DNA of 64,000 nt from CAYLPT01 sp964385645 (lineage in GTDB: Bacteria; Armatimonadota; Hebobacteria; Hebobacterales; Hebobacteraceae), in the NCBI GenBank assembly GCA_964385645.1, contig CAYLPT010000072.1, forward strand, positions 1 through 64,000. Direction: 5' to 3'. The number at the start of each line of letters is the position of its first letter. Within the stretch, counting starts at the first letter, position 1. A model generated the notes under the pieces. The model worked only from the letters and a program-made list of their open reading frames with translations. It was not told the origin of the DNA and searched no databases. This document shows, piece after piece, positions 16,613 to 23,919 of this stretch. The position numbers were made by a program, and so were the translations under genes.

Positions 16613-17179
16613 TCACAGCCAATCTTCTGGGACCTCGTACCCGGCCGACGCAAGCAGGTCCGCGAGCCGGGCGCGGCGTTCCTCGTGCTCTGGCTCGAGC
16701 AGGGGCGCGCACTGCTCGATGCTCACCTCCTCCTCGGCCAGTTGGGCGGCGAAGGCGAGACACGTCGGCAGGCCGCACCTGCGGCAGTTCGTTCCGGGCA
16801 GAACCCGAAAGAGCTGGAGCGCCGTGAGGCTGGGGGCGCGTCGGTCGCTGGGGGTGATCTCGGCGCGGCGCTCCCAGGTGTCGTTGATGAGGTCCTTCAC
16901 CCAGTCGAGCACTCGGCGGGCCTCGTCGGAGTCGGCCAGCTTGCTCACCGCCGCTTGGCGCGGGCGCAGGGTGATGACGTGTCCCTCGTGACGCAGCCGG
17001 AGAAAAGGAGCCTCAGGGTTGTACTGGCAGCCCTTCAGCCTGCCGTTCAGGTAGGGTAAGACCTCCCGGATGTCGTCGCGGAGCGCCGCCAGGCAGTTGG
17101 CGTACTCCGCCGACGGATTGCACTTCGGCGCAAAGAGCTGGAACTTGTACTCGGTGAGCAGCGCCACTGCCCCTGTCAT
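16613..17179 (-). CDS. putative Fe-S cluster protein, paralogue B (PF04060-like)
   Basis: A 188-residue soluble protein with C132-x2-C135-x4-C140-x16-C157 (TNCRRCGLPTC), the same four-Cys [4Fe-4S] spacing as the gene at 14395-15018. The two share LPYLN, LINDTW and TNCRRCGL-x-TCLAFAA along a common N-terminal region. Extra cysteines at 20, 29 and 51 occur only here. Its ATG at 17179 overlaps the stop of the DGC gene by 4 bp. The pair brackets the thioredoxin-CcdA genes. The function is unknown; delivering electrons to a reductive step is inference. Confidence 0.75.
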   Translation of the reverse strand: MTGAVALLTEYKFQLFAPKCNPSAEYANCLAALRDDIREVLPYLNGRLKGCQYNPEAPFLRLRHEGHVITLRPRQAAVSKLADSDEARRVLDWVKDLINDTWERRAEITPSDRRAPSLTALQLFRVLPGTNCRRCGLPTCLAFAAQLAEEEVSIEQCAPLLEPEHEERRARLADLLASAGYEVPEDWL

Positions 17180-17583
17180 CTCCCGGCGGCCGCGGTTGAC
17201 TCCACTCGCGTGTCGAGTTCCTGCTCAAGCTGGCGGCGGCACGCGTCCAGCTCCTCCGCGGTGTACCCTAGGTCGCCGGAGCGCTTTTCGACGCCGAGCT
17301 CCGACACGATCACATGGATCTGGGGCTGAAGCTCGGCGTGCTCGAGGCTCTTGCGAGCGCAGGCGAGAGGACAGCCGTCCACGGCTACCAGCACCTTGGC
17401 CGCCCTCGCCGACTCGATCAGCCCCTTCACATGCCCACCGATGCCCGCGAGGCAGAAGAGCCTGCCGCGGCCCGCGTTGTGCAGCTCGACGGCGGCCCGG
17501 TCGGCGATGCGGGCGCAGTTGGACCCGCCCGAGCACGGGAAGAACAGGACTTCGCTAGGTTCGCAGGCGCACTTCTCAGTCAC
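17176..17583 (-). CDS. putative zinc-binding protein, DGC domain
   Basis: A 135-residue cytosolic protein with the DGC signature VDGCPLACARKSLE (C71, C75) and further conserved cysteines at 17, 23 and 44 (FFPCSGGSNCARI). DGC proteins are annotated as zinc-binding and are common beside ArsR regulators, permeases and mini-thioredoxins in anaerobes; no biochemical role is established. The GTG start at 17583 has GAGGAGG upstream and lies 11 bp after the mini-thioredoxin gene. Confidence 0.8.
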   Translation of the reverse strand: MTEKCACEPSEVLFFPCSGGSNCARIADRAAVELHNAGRGRLFCLAGIGGHVKGLIESARAAKVLVAVDGCPLACARKSLEHAELQPQIHVIVSELGVEKRSGDLGYTAEELDACRRQLEQELDTRVESTAAAGR

Positions 17584-17594
17584 CGCAGTCCTCC

Positions 17595-17831
17595 TCAGGC
17601 CGCCAGCCAGCCCTTGATCTCGTCCACGGTCGGGATGCGGCCGGCCACCTTGACCTCACCGTCAATGGCGAGGGCCGGCGTGAACATCACCCCGAACTTG
17701 GCGATGTCGGCCGGCTTCTCGACCTTCTCCAGCGTGATCTGCACGCCGGCCGCCTCGGCCGCCGCCTTCGCGTTCTCGGCCGTCTGCTGACACTTCGGGC
17801 AGCCGGTGCCCAGCACTTGCACCTTCTTCAT
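17595..17831 (-). CDS. mini-thioredoxin (redox-active disulfide protein 2 family)
   Basis: A 78-residue thioredoxin-fold protein with the active site in VLGTGCPKCQQT (CPKC) and the cis-Pro stretch FTPALAIDGEV. It belongs to the glutaredoxin-sized thioredoxin_3 group that accompanies ArsP/DUF318-type permeases. It probably reduces a thiolated or metalloid substrate or the partner permease. The ATG at 17831 is preferred over the GTG at 17840 because AAGGAG lies 8 bp upstream of it. Confidence 0.88.
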   Translation of the reverse strand: MKKVQVLGTGCPKCQQTAENAKAAAEAAGVQITLEKVEKPADIAKFGVMFTPALAIDGEVKVAGRIPTVDEIKGWLAA

Positions 17832-17848
17832 CTCCCTCACTCCTTACC

Positions 17849-19030
17849 TTACGAGGCTATGGTTCCGTACAGCATCCCCGTCGCCGTGGCCAGCACGACG
17901 ACGAGGGCAACGTAGACGAGGGTCTTGCGCAAACCCATGATACCCGCGATGACGAGCATGTTGGGCAGGCTCAGCGAGGGCCCCGCCAACAGCAGGGCGA
18001 GCGCCGGGCCCTTGCCCATGCCCGCGCCCAGCAGCCCCTGGAGGATCGGCACCTCGGTGAGCGTGGCGAAGTACATCAGCGCGCCGGACACGGACGCGAA
18101 CAGATTCGCTCTCAAGGAATTGCCGCCCACCAGCCGCGCCACCCACTCCTCCGGGATGAGGGCCATGTGTCCGGGGCGGCCGAGGAGGAAGCCGGCGACG
18201 AGCACGCCGCCGAACAGCAGGGGCAGGATCTGCCACGCGAAGCCCCAGGTGGAGGAGGTCCACTCCTTCAGCTCAGAGCGACGGAACCAGCGCAGCAGCA
18301 TGAGCGCGAGAATGACCAGCAGACCGAGCGTGATCCACCACTTCAGCCCGTAGATGGTCGCCCACAGGCTCGGGTTCGACGCGGGCTTGCCCCAGTTGGC
18401 GAACACCAGGATGCCGACCATGACGGCGAAGTAGGCGGCGGTCTGCCCCAGAGACCGCTCGCCGGCCTCTGGGGATAGGTCGAAGCCGGCCGCCTCGGCG
18501 GCCTTGGCGCGCTCCTCGTGCAGGAAGAACAGGTGCATGCCGAGGCCGACAAGAAACGCGAAGAGGATGGCGCCCACGGCGCGCGCGAGGCCGAGCTCAA
18601 AGCCCAGCACCCGGGCGGTGAGGATGATGGCCAGGACGTTGATGGCAGGGCCGGAGTAGAGGAAAGCGGCGGCAGGCCCGATCCCCGCGCCGCGGGTGTA
18701 GATCCCCGCGAACAGCGGCAAAACGGTGCAGGAGCAGACCGCGAGGATCGTCCCTGACACCGAGGCCACCGAGTACGACAGGAGCTTGTTCGCCGTGGGA
18801 CCGAAGTACCTCATCACGGAGGCCTTGCTGACGAACACCGCGATGGCGCCGGCTATGAAGAGGGCGGGCACGAGACAGAGCAGGACGTGCGCGCGGGCAT
18901 ACTCGTGGAGCATGGCGAAGGCCTCCACGAGCGCCGCCTGGACGCGGCCGCTGCCCACCGGCAGGAAGTAGGCGGCGAGGAACACGCCCAGGAGGATGAG
19001 GAACTGCCTCAGCCTCGTGCTCATCATCAC
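17849..19030 (-). CDS. ArsP/DUF318-like permease (PF03773)
   Basis: A 393-residue membrane protein with about ten helices. It has a Cys-x-Cys motif (C99-S-C101) in LAVCSCTVLPLFAGIYTRGAG, followed by AAFLYSGPAINVLAIIL; the same type of repeat occurs late (LTEVPILQGLLGAGM, LAGPSLSLPNMLVIAG). Characterised relatives such as ArsP export trivalent organoarsenicals; others are of unknown specificity. It follows arsR1 with overlapping stop and start (19030-19032). The paired mini-thioredoxin downstream suggests a reduced substrate. Specificity for methylarsenite is plausible because ArsM is encoded in the neighbouring operon. Confidence 0.8.
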   Translation of the reverse strand: MMMSTRLRQFLILLGVFLAAYFLPVGSGRVQAALVEAFAMLHEYARAHVLLCLVPALFIAGAIAVFVSKASVMRYFGPTANKLLSYSVASVSGTILAVCSCTVLPLFAGIYTRGAGIGPAAAFLYSGPAINVLAIILTARVLGFELGLARAVGAILFAFLVGLGMHLFFLHEERAKAAEAAGFDLSPEAGERSLGQTAAYFAVMVGILVFANWGKPASNPSLWATIYGLKWWITLGLLVILALMLLRWFRRSELKEWTSSTWGFAWQILPLLFGGVLVAGFLLGRPGHMALIPEEWVARLVGGNSLRANLFASVSGALMYFATLTEVPILQGLLGAGMGKGPALALLLAGPSLSLPNMLVIAGIMGLRKTLVYVALVVVLATATGMLYGTIAS

Positions 19031-19368
19031 TAGCGCCCCAGCGCGACCGCAAGGTCCTCGATGTGCGCGAGCTGGTCGGCCAGGATCTCGCGCATGTGGT
19101 CAAGGACGTGGTAGATGCGCTCGTCGCGGACTCGGTAGTAGATGATGTGCCCCTCGCGCCGGGTATCCACCAGCCCCGCCCGGCGAAGCGCGGCCAGCAG
19201 CTGCGACATGTTGGACTCTGTCACCCCCGCCCGAGGAGCGAGCCGGCACACGCACTCCTCACCCTCGCGCAGGAGGTCGAGGACCTTCATCCTGGTGGGG
19301 TGGCCCAGGGCCTTGCACACGGAGGCGTGCAAGCGGTAGATCCGGTCATCAGCGAGTGGTTCGCGCAT
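19030..19368 (-). CDS. arsR: ArsR-family repressor of the redox/permease operon (arsR1)
   Basis: A 112-residue winged-helix repressor. The metal-binding CxC (C39, C41 in GEECVCRLAPRAG) lies at the start of the recognition region, as in As(III)-sensing ArsR. The DNA-reading helix is TESNMSQLLAALRRAGLV and the wing is EGHIIYYRVRD. It is the first gene of its operon. An inverted repeat overlaps its promoter and leader (19383-19407), so it probably represses itself and the six to eight genes below it. ATG 19368 is preferred over the TTG at 19377. Confidence 0.9.
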   Translation of the reverse strand: MREPLADDRIYRLHASVCKALGHPTRMKVLDLLREGEECVCRLAPRAGVTESNMSQLLAALRRAGLVDTRREGHIIYYRVRDERIYHVLDHMREILADQLAHIEDLAVALGR

Positions 19369-19382
19369 CGTCCCCAATCCTC

Positions 19383-19407
19383 ATATCCGCTTATCCTTGC
19401 GGATTAT
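19383..19407 (-). promoter_or_regulatory. ArsR-type operator in front of arsR1
   Basis: The arms ATATCCGC (19383-19390) and GCGGATTAT (19399-19407) flank an 8-bp spacer. ATCCGC/GCGGAT is a perfect inverted repeat. It overlaps the -10 box and the predicted start site. The arm-spacer geometry equals that of the operator at 23718-23741, though the arm sequences differ. Confidence 0.65.
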
Positions 19408-19430
19408 ACCGGAAACGGCGGCCTTGTCAA
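19403..19430 (-). promoter_or_regulatory. consensus sigma-70 promoter of the arsR1 operon
   Basis: On the - strand TTGACA (19430-19425) and TATAAT (19408-19403) are 16 bp apart; both boxes match the consensus at every position. Predicted transcription starts near 19396, inside the operator. This is the strongest promoter in the window by inspection, as expected for a repressed operon. Confidence 0.8.
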
Positions 19431-19474
19431 CCCCCCTGGTGGTGCAACGTACAACGCGGCGCGGATGCCGGCCC

Positions 19475-19498
19475 GGGCCAGCCAGCCCCCCCTGGCCC
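19475..19498 (-). terminator. GC-rich stem-loop after the arsM-side operon
   Basis: GGGCCAG (19475-19481) and CTGGCCC (19492-19498) pair over a 10-base loop. The structure lies just after the 61-aa gene and before the arsR1 promoter. There is no T-run, so it may be a Rho-assisted boundary or mRNA 3' end rather than an intrinsic terminator. Confidence 0.35.
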
Positions 19499-19508
19499 TG
19501 GGCGCTCC

Positions 19509-19694
19509 CTACCGGTCGGGCATGGACGAGGGCCCCTCGAACACGGGTCGGCAGTGTCCCTTGATGTGCAGGTCAACCTTGGGCTTGACGACCCGCTTCA
19601 GGAATTCGAGCGCTCCCTTCTCGTCCCGGTCCATCAGGAGTTCCTCGAGCTGCATCTGGGCAGCGTCGTCGAGGGTGATGGTGATGTTCGGCAT
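19509..19694 (-). CDS. 61-residue hypothetical protein
   Basis: A 61-residue acidic N-terminal, basic C-terminal protein (ITITLDDAAQMQLEELLMDR, then KGALEFLKRVVKPKVD). The ATG at 19694 follows GAGGTGATGCC. The N-terminal strand-helix pattern is reminiscent of ribbon-helix-helix antitoxin-like proteins, but no toxin gene is adjacent. It is the last gene of the arsR2 operon, 24 bp after the DUF6951-like gene. I do not recognise a family. Confidence 0.6.
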   Translation of the reverse strand: MPNITITLDDAAQMQLEELLMDRDEKGALEFLKRVVKPKVDLHIKGHCRPVFEGPSSMPDR

Positions 19695-19718
19695 GGCATC
19701 ACCTCTGCCGCGCGCCAG

Positions 19719-20048
19719 TCACTCGGTGCTCAAGGTCACACTCACGTCTCTTGGCAGCGCCACGCGCGCCGCTGCCTGGAGCGCCTTGAAGATGCCCACG
19801 GGCACCGCGCACGCGGCGCAGCAGCCCAGGAGTTTCCCCCGCGCGGTGGACAAGATAACGCCGTCTGAGCCCTTGGCGATCTCCTCGTAGGCGTCTATCT
19901 GCCGGCCGTTGAGAGCCTCCGCGAGAGCGCGGACCTTGTCGCAGTCGGTGTGGATGGTCAGGGTGACCATCTGCTCATCAGGCGAGTCGGCCTCAACGGC
20001 AGTCTGGAAGCCGCAGACGCCAGCGTGGACACGCGCGGTGCACTTCAC
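19719..20048 (-). CDS. DUF6951-like Cys-containing protein
   Basis: A 109-residue protein with conserved cysteines C3, C12, C36 and a C76-C77-x2-C80 cluster (GKLLGCCAACAVPVGIFKAL). The pattern VKCTARVHAGVCGFQT and the C-terminal LPRDVSVTL match small proteins annotated as DUF6951, whose function is unknown. A metal or Fe-S ligand set is likely. The GTG start at 20048 has GGAGGGAG upstream and lies 2 bp after arsM, so the two are co-translated. Confidence 0.65.
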   Translation of the reverse strand: MKCTARVHAGVCGFQTAVEADSPDEQMVTLTIHTDCDKVRALAEALNGRQIDAYEEIAKGSDGVILSTARGKLLGCCAACAVPVGIFKALQAAARVALPRDVSVTLSTE

Positions 20049-20050
20049 GG

Positions 20051-20827
20051 TCAGTCTCCCTCCGAGGGCTTGCGAGCCGTGATGTGGAGGCTCGTCACGA
20101 CGCCCCGCAGGTCTGCTGCGCGGGCGCCGGAGCCGCAGCAGTCCGCCGCCAGCAGCTCTGCCGCGTCGGCCTCTGAGGCCACGCACACCTCCTGCAGGCC
20201 GGCCGCTGCCAGCCCCGCCAGGTACTCGGCCCGGGGCGCGGCGCCGGAGACGCAAGAGCAGTAGGCGTCGGCATCGCCTCGCAGCGCGTCGGGGAGGGCG
20301 CCGTCGAGCACGATGTCGGCGATGGCGATACGACCGCCGGGCCTCAGGACGCGAGCGATCTCTCCGAAGGCCCGCGCCTTGTCCGGCGCCAGGCAGAGCA
20401 CGCAGTTGCTCATGACGAGGTCAACGGAGGCGTCCGGGAGGGGGAGACTCTCGATGTCACCGAGGTGGAACTCCACGTTGGTGTAGCCGGCGGCCGCCGC
20501 GTTCGCCCGGGCCCGCTGGATCATCTCCGGCGTCATGTCCACGCCGATGACGCGTCCGGTGGGGCCGACCCGGGCCGCAGCGAGGAAGACGTCCAGGCCC
20601 GCCCCGCACCCCAGGTCGAGCACGGTCTCCCCGGGCTCAATGCCCGCAAGCGCGACCGGATTGCCGCAGCCGAGCCCCAGGTCCGCGCCGGCGGGAGCCG
20701 CGGCCAGGTCCTCCCGCCTGTAGCCGATGCGCTCCCCGGCTGGCGCGGGGGCCTCACAGCAGCTCGACTGCGCCTCTCTCGCGATCGCGCCGTAGCGCTC
20801 CGTCACCCATTCCTTAGCCTGCGACAT
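20051..20827 (-). CDS. arsM: arsenite S-adenosylmethionine methyltransferase ArsM
   Basis: ArsM methylates As(III) with SAM, giving methylated and finally volatile arsenicals. The 258-residue protein has the characteristic LGLGCGNPVALAG (C54) before the SAM motif I (VLDLGCGAGLDVFLAA). It also has C23/C24 (SSCCEAP), C190/C192 (DAYCSCVSG) and a late C230-C231 pair, providing the arsenic-binding cysteine set known in the family. NCVLCLAPDKARAF and LRPGGRIAIADI are typical. It lies in the arsR2-ACR3 operon. Confidence 0.93.
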   Translation of the reverse strand: MSQAKEWVTERYGAIAREAQSSCCEAPAPAGERIGYRREDLAAAPAGADLGLGCGNPVALAGIEPGETVLDLGCGAGLDVFLAAARVGPTGRVIGVDMTPEMIQRARANAAAAGYTNVEFHLGDIESLPLPDASVDLVMSNCVLCLAPDKARAFGEIARVLRPGGRIAIADIVLDGALPDALRGDADAYCSCVSGAAPRAEYLAGLAAAGLQEVCVASEADAAELLAADCCGSGARAADLRGVVTSLHITARKPSEGD

Positions 20828-20845
20828 GGTCTCTGTGTCTCCAAT

Positions 20846-21157
20846 CTAGCGATTGCTCGAATGCGCGGGGTCGTAGCCCGAGCGCTCCCGGCGCAGCTGC
20901 GCCGCCCACCTGCGGACCTGCTCGAGCGCCGGGCGGAGCCGGGCCGGGTCGGCCGTCTCGCCCGACAGCATGTAGCCCAACATCAGCACGTTCGCCTGCA
21001 CGCCCGGTGGGCACCATTCCTCCTTGGGGTCGAAGCGGTACATCCCGGGCGGCGGGAGGTCAGACTCCCGGTAGCGGCACCACTGCTTCATCTCCAGCCC
21101 CAGTCCGACGCACACGTCGTAACAGGGGCACTGGATGATCTCCTCGCGCTCATTCAT
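20846..21157 (-). CDS. Cys-rich hypothetical protein in the arsenic operon
   Basis: A 103-residue protein with an N-terminal C10-P-C12-x3-C16 group (IIQCPCYDVCVGLG), then C27 and C49. Its C-terminal half is helical and basic (VRRWAAQLRRERSG). The ATG at 21157 follows GAGGAG. The five cysteines suggest a metal site. I recognise no family. It sits 18 bp before arsM. Confidence 0.65.
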   Translation of the reverse strand: MNEREEIIQCPCYDVCVGLGLEMKQWCRYRESDLPPPGMYRFDPKEEWCPPGVQANVLMLGYMLSGETADPARLRPALEQVRRWAAQLRRERSGYDPAHSSNR

Positions 21158-21275
21158 CGGCGTACTCCTCGTGTGCCCTCCGCCGGCCGGCGGGGAACGC
21201 CCGCCCGAGGCGGAGCCGACGCTGAACTGACCGATAGCGAGTTCATGATGCCGTGGGCCGCGGGGGCCGGTTCTC

Positions 21276-22148
21276 CTAGCGGATCTGGGGTACCAGCAAC
21301 ACAGGAGCCTCCGAGCGCCGCGCGACCGCCAGGCTCACACTGCCCAGGAACAGCTCCGCGAGGAAGCCCCGGCCTTGGCTGCCCATGACGACCAGCGAGA
21401 CGTCGCCGCGGGTGCGCGCGATGATCTCCTTCTTCGGGGAGCCATATGGTATCTCGATCTGCACGTCGGCGACACCGAGCCCCTCCAGCTCGTGCTTGAG
21501 GCGTGTCAGCCGATCGGTGTCAATCCGCTTGAACTCCTCCAGGCGATCGCTCAGGTGAGGCGAGAGCTTCGCCTCGTCCTGGACGTGCAGCAGGGTGATC
21601 CGCCGGGCGCCGACCTCGGCGATCTGACGCACGAACGCGAACGCGTGCTCGGCGTTATCAGAGAAGTCGGTGGGAAAGAGCACATGCCGCAGCGGGTCGC
21701 AGTCGGCCGGCTCGCATACGGCGCGGCCGTCCTCCTCCCGCCTGAGCCGGAGTCGGAGCAACAGCACGGGCTTGGAGGCGCTGTTGATGACGGCGCTGGC
21801 TACCCCGCCGAGCAGGATCTCAGAGGCCATCGTCTGTCCGTGTGAGCCCACGACGATCATAGAGGCGCCGGCCTCCTCCGCGATCCGGTTGACCTCTGCG
21901 TGGGGAAGCCCGAGCACGATCCTCGCCTCGGTCTCAAAGCCCAGCTCCTCGAGGAGCCGCTTCTGCCTGTCAAGGGTCGGCTGGGCCAGCGCGGTCAACT
22001 GATTCGCCAGGGTTCCGACGTCTCGGATGTTGAGGCAATGCACAAGAAGCGCCTGCCGGGTCTTCAGCGCCTTGAGACCTGCGAGCGCACACACGACTTG
22101 GTCGGAGGCCTGTGAGAGGTCGGTCGCCACAAGCATCTTGGTGAACAT
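21276..22148 (-). CDS. tandem-domain universal stress protein (UspA family)
   Basis: The 290-residue protein has two Usp domains (about 1-135 and 150-290). Each ends with the ATP-binding-type loop: MIVVGSHGQTMASEILLGGVASAVI in the first and LVVMGSQGRGFLAELFLGSVSLAV in the second. Such proteins bind ATP or AMP and respond to stress; the target is unknown. The ATG at 22148 lies 16 bp after ACR3, so it is in the arsenic operon. A 118-bp gap to the next gene holds only the palindrome CCGCCGGCCGGCGG at 21180-21193. Confidence 0.88.
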   Translation of the reverse strand: MFTKMLVATDLSQASDQVVCALAGLKALKTRQALLVHCLNIRDVGTLANQLTALAQPTLDRQKRLLEELGFETEARIVLGLPHAEVNRIAEEAGASMIVVGSHGQTMASEILLGGVASAVINSASKPVLLLRLRLRREEDGRAVCEPADCDPLRHVLFPTDFSDNAEHAFAFVRQIAEVGARRITLLHVQDEAKLSPHLSDRLEEFKRIDTDRLTRLKHELEGLGVADVQIEIPYGSPKKEIIARTRGDVSLVVMGSQGRGFLAELFLGSVSLAVARRSEAPVLLVPQIR

Positions 22149-22164
22149 CTGCGCACTCCTCTCC

Positions 22165-23283
22165 TCAAGCGTGTTCGGCGGCGGCGAACCAGCGTTGGGT
22201 TCGCACGCACACCCGCACCAGCATCAGCATGACCGGAACCTCAATCAGCACCCCGACCACCGTCGCCAGGGCGGCGCCGGAGCCCAGGCCGAAGAGCATG
22301 GTGGCGGTGGCGATGGCGACCTCGAAGTGGTTCGACGCGCCGATCATCGCCGAGGGAGCCGCGTCCCCATACGTGAAGCGCAGCAGGCGCGCCGCCGAGT
22401 AGGTGATCCCGAAGATCAGCCAGGTCTGGATGAAGAGGGGGATGGCGATCCAGAGGATGGTCAGCGGATTGCCGAGGATGGTGTCGCCCTTGAGGGAGAA
22501 CAGCAGCACCAGCGTCCCCAGCAAGGCGATGATTGATACCGGCGTGAGATAGTGCAGGAACTTGGTCGCGAACCAGAGGGGACCCTTGGCGGCGAGGACC
22601 CACTTGCGGGTGAAATAGCCGGCCACCAGGGGGAGGGCGACGTAGATGCCCACAGACAGCAGCAGCGCCTGCCAGGGAACGGGCATCTCGTTCACCCCCA
22701 GCAGCCACCCGCCCAGCACCCCATAGAGCAGCAGCATGGTCAGCGAGTTGATCGCCACCATTACCAGGGTGTGCCCCTGGTTGCCGTTCGCCAGGTACCC
22801 CCACACCAGCACCATGGCGGTGCAGGGCGCGATGCCCAGCAGGATGGCGCCGGAGATGTAGGAGCGGAACAGCTCCACCTGCGTGCCGTCCTTGACCACC
22901 TCGGTGCCAGGCACCAGGTCACGGAACAGGTAGCCGAGGAAGGCGGTGGCGATGGCGAACATGGTGAAGGGCTTGATCGCCCAGTTGACCACCAGCGTGA
23001 GCAGCACGGGCCTCAGGTTCTTGCCGGCCCGGACCACCTCGGCGAAGTCAATCTTCACCATGATGGGGTACATCATGAAGAAGAGCGCGATGGCGATGGG
23101 GATGGACACGACGGGCGCATCCCCCACGTAGATCGCCATGCCGTCCAGGGCCCTCGCCAGGCCCGGGACGAGCCTGCCCAGCCCGATGCCGCAGCCGATG
23201 CAGAGCACTACCCACAGCGTCAGGTATCTCTCGAAGACATTGAGGCCTTTGGGCTGGCTGGCAGCGGCCGACGAAGCCGTCAC
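22165..23283 (-). CDS. acr3: arsenite efflux transporter ACR3
   Basis: A 372-residue, ten-helix transporter of the BASS/ACR3 fold that expels As(III). The essential cysteine is C154 in [23 protein letters not shown], and the second signature is [20 protein letters not shown]. The GTG start at 23283 has GGGGAGGTGAG upstream; the frame remains open to 23454 but that part is arsR2 antiframe. The 70 bp between arsR2 and this gene hold an imperfect palindrome (ACATATGAACATGTGT, 23321-23336) that could be a second operator. Confidence 0.94.
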   Translation of the reverse strand: MTASSAAASQPKGLNVFERYLTLWVVLCIGCGIGLGRLVPGLARALDGMAIYVGDAPVVSIPIAIALFFMMYPIMVKIDFAEVVRAGKNLRPVLLTLVVNWAIKPFTMFAIATAFLGYLFRDLVPGTEVVKDGTQVELFRSYISGAILLGIAPCTAMVLVWGYLANGNQGHTLVMVAINSLTMLLLYGVLGGWLLGVNEMPVPWQALLLSVGIYVALPLVAGYFTRKWVLAAKGPLWFATKFLHYLTPVSIIALLGTLVLLFSLKGDTILGNPLTILWIAIPLFIQTWLIFGITYSAARLLRFTYGDAAPSAMIGASNHFEVAIATATMLFGLGSGAALATVVGVLIEVPVMLMLVRVCVRTQRWFAAAEHA

Positions 23284-23353
23284 CGGCTCACCTCCCCTGG
23301 GGCGATAGATGGGCCAATGTACATATGAACATGTGTCCGGCAGCCAAGGACCG

Positions 23354-23713
23354 TCAGGGGCACCGGACCATGGCCCCCTTCTCGCGCGGACGCAGGCTCC
23401 GCGACAGCCGGCGCTCGTCCAACCGTGCGGCCGGCTCCTGCGCAACGCAGTCACACGCGGCCTCGAGCAGCGCGCGCTCGGGCGCGGAGAGAGAGGACGC
23501 CAGCATGTAGTGCATCCACTTGCCCTGGCGCCAGTCGCTCACCACCCCCGCGGCCTTGAGCACCCCGAGGTGTCGGGACACACGGTACTGCGGCAGGTCG
23601 AGCGCGTCCACAATCTCGCAGACGCACAGCTCCTCGCGGCCCCGCAGCAGCCGGCAGATGCGCAGCCGCGTGGGATCCGCGAGCGCCTTGGTGAGCTGCA
23701 CCGCTCGGATCAT
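23354..23713 (-). CDS. arsR: ArsR-family repressor of the ACR3/arsM operon (arsR2)
   Basis: A 119-residue winged-helix regulator with C30-V-C32 in [16 protein letters not shown], the As(III)-binding position, and recognition helix [17 protein letters not shown] further C-x-C occurs near the C-terminus ([11 protein letters not shown]). Start chosen at ATG 23713: the ATG at 23737 overlaps the -10 box. It heads the operon arsR2-acr3-usp-CysRich-arsM-DUF6951-61aa. An exact inverted repeat lies in its leader, so autoregulation is likely. Confidence 0.9.
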   Translation of the reverse strand: MIRAVQLTKALADPTRLRICRLLRGREELCVCEIVDALDLPQYRVSRHLGVLKAAGVVSDWRQGKWMHYMLASSLSAPERALLEAACDCVAQEPAARLDERRLSRSLRPREKGAMVRCP

Positions 23714-23717
23714 GGGG

Positions 23718-23741
23718 TCATATGCCTCACATCGCATATGA
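23718..23741 (-). promoter_or_regulatory. ArsR-type operator in front of arsR2
   Basis: TCATATGC (23718-23725) and GCATATGA (23734-23741) form an exact 8-bp inverted repeat with an 8-bp spacer. It lies between the -10 box and the arsR2 start codon, covering the predicted transcription start. Confidence 0.7.
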
Positions 23742-23766
23742 TACCCCAAAACGACCGGAAGCGCAA
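23738..23766 (-). promoter_or_regulatory. sigma-70-type promoter of the arsR2 operon
   Basis: On the - strand TTGCGC (23766-23761) and TATCAT (23743-23738) are separated by 17 bp. The -10 overlaps the operator arm, and the predicted start leaves a leader of about 18 nt before the ATG at 23713. Confidence 0.6.
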
Positions 23767-23836
23767 CCCCCCGGGGGCCTCGCACGCAGGAAGGTGGGGC
23801 CGCGGCGGCGACGAACCTGGGGCCGGCGGGAGTGGA

Positions 23837-23865
23837 TTGACTTGACGTGGAGGGCATGATACCAT
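23837..23865 (+). promoter_or_regulatory. promoter of the M28-FtsX cluster
   Basis: TTGACT (23837-23842), 17 bp, TACCAT (23860-23865). It precedes the large fusion gene by 54 bp and is divergent from the arsR2 promoter about 70 bp away. Confidence 0.6.
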
Positions 23866-23919
23866 CCCCGGATGGGGGGGGGTGGAGAGTCGCCGGAACA
23901 CAGTGCAGGAGGGGTAGTG

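Noticed and set aside
23714..23857. Longer N-terminus of arsR2
   Set aside because: These codons contain the operator and promoter; the ArsR domain begins at the ATG at 23713.
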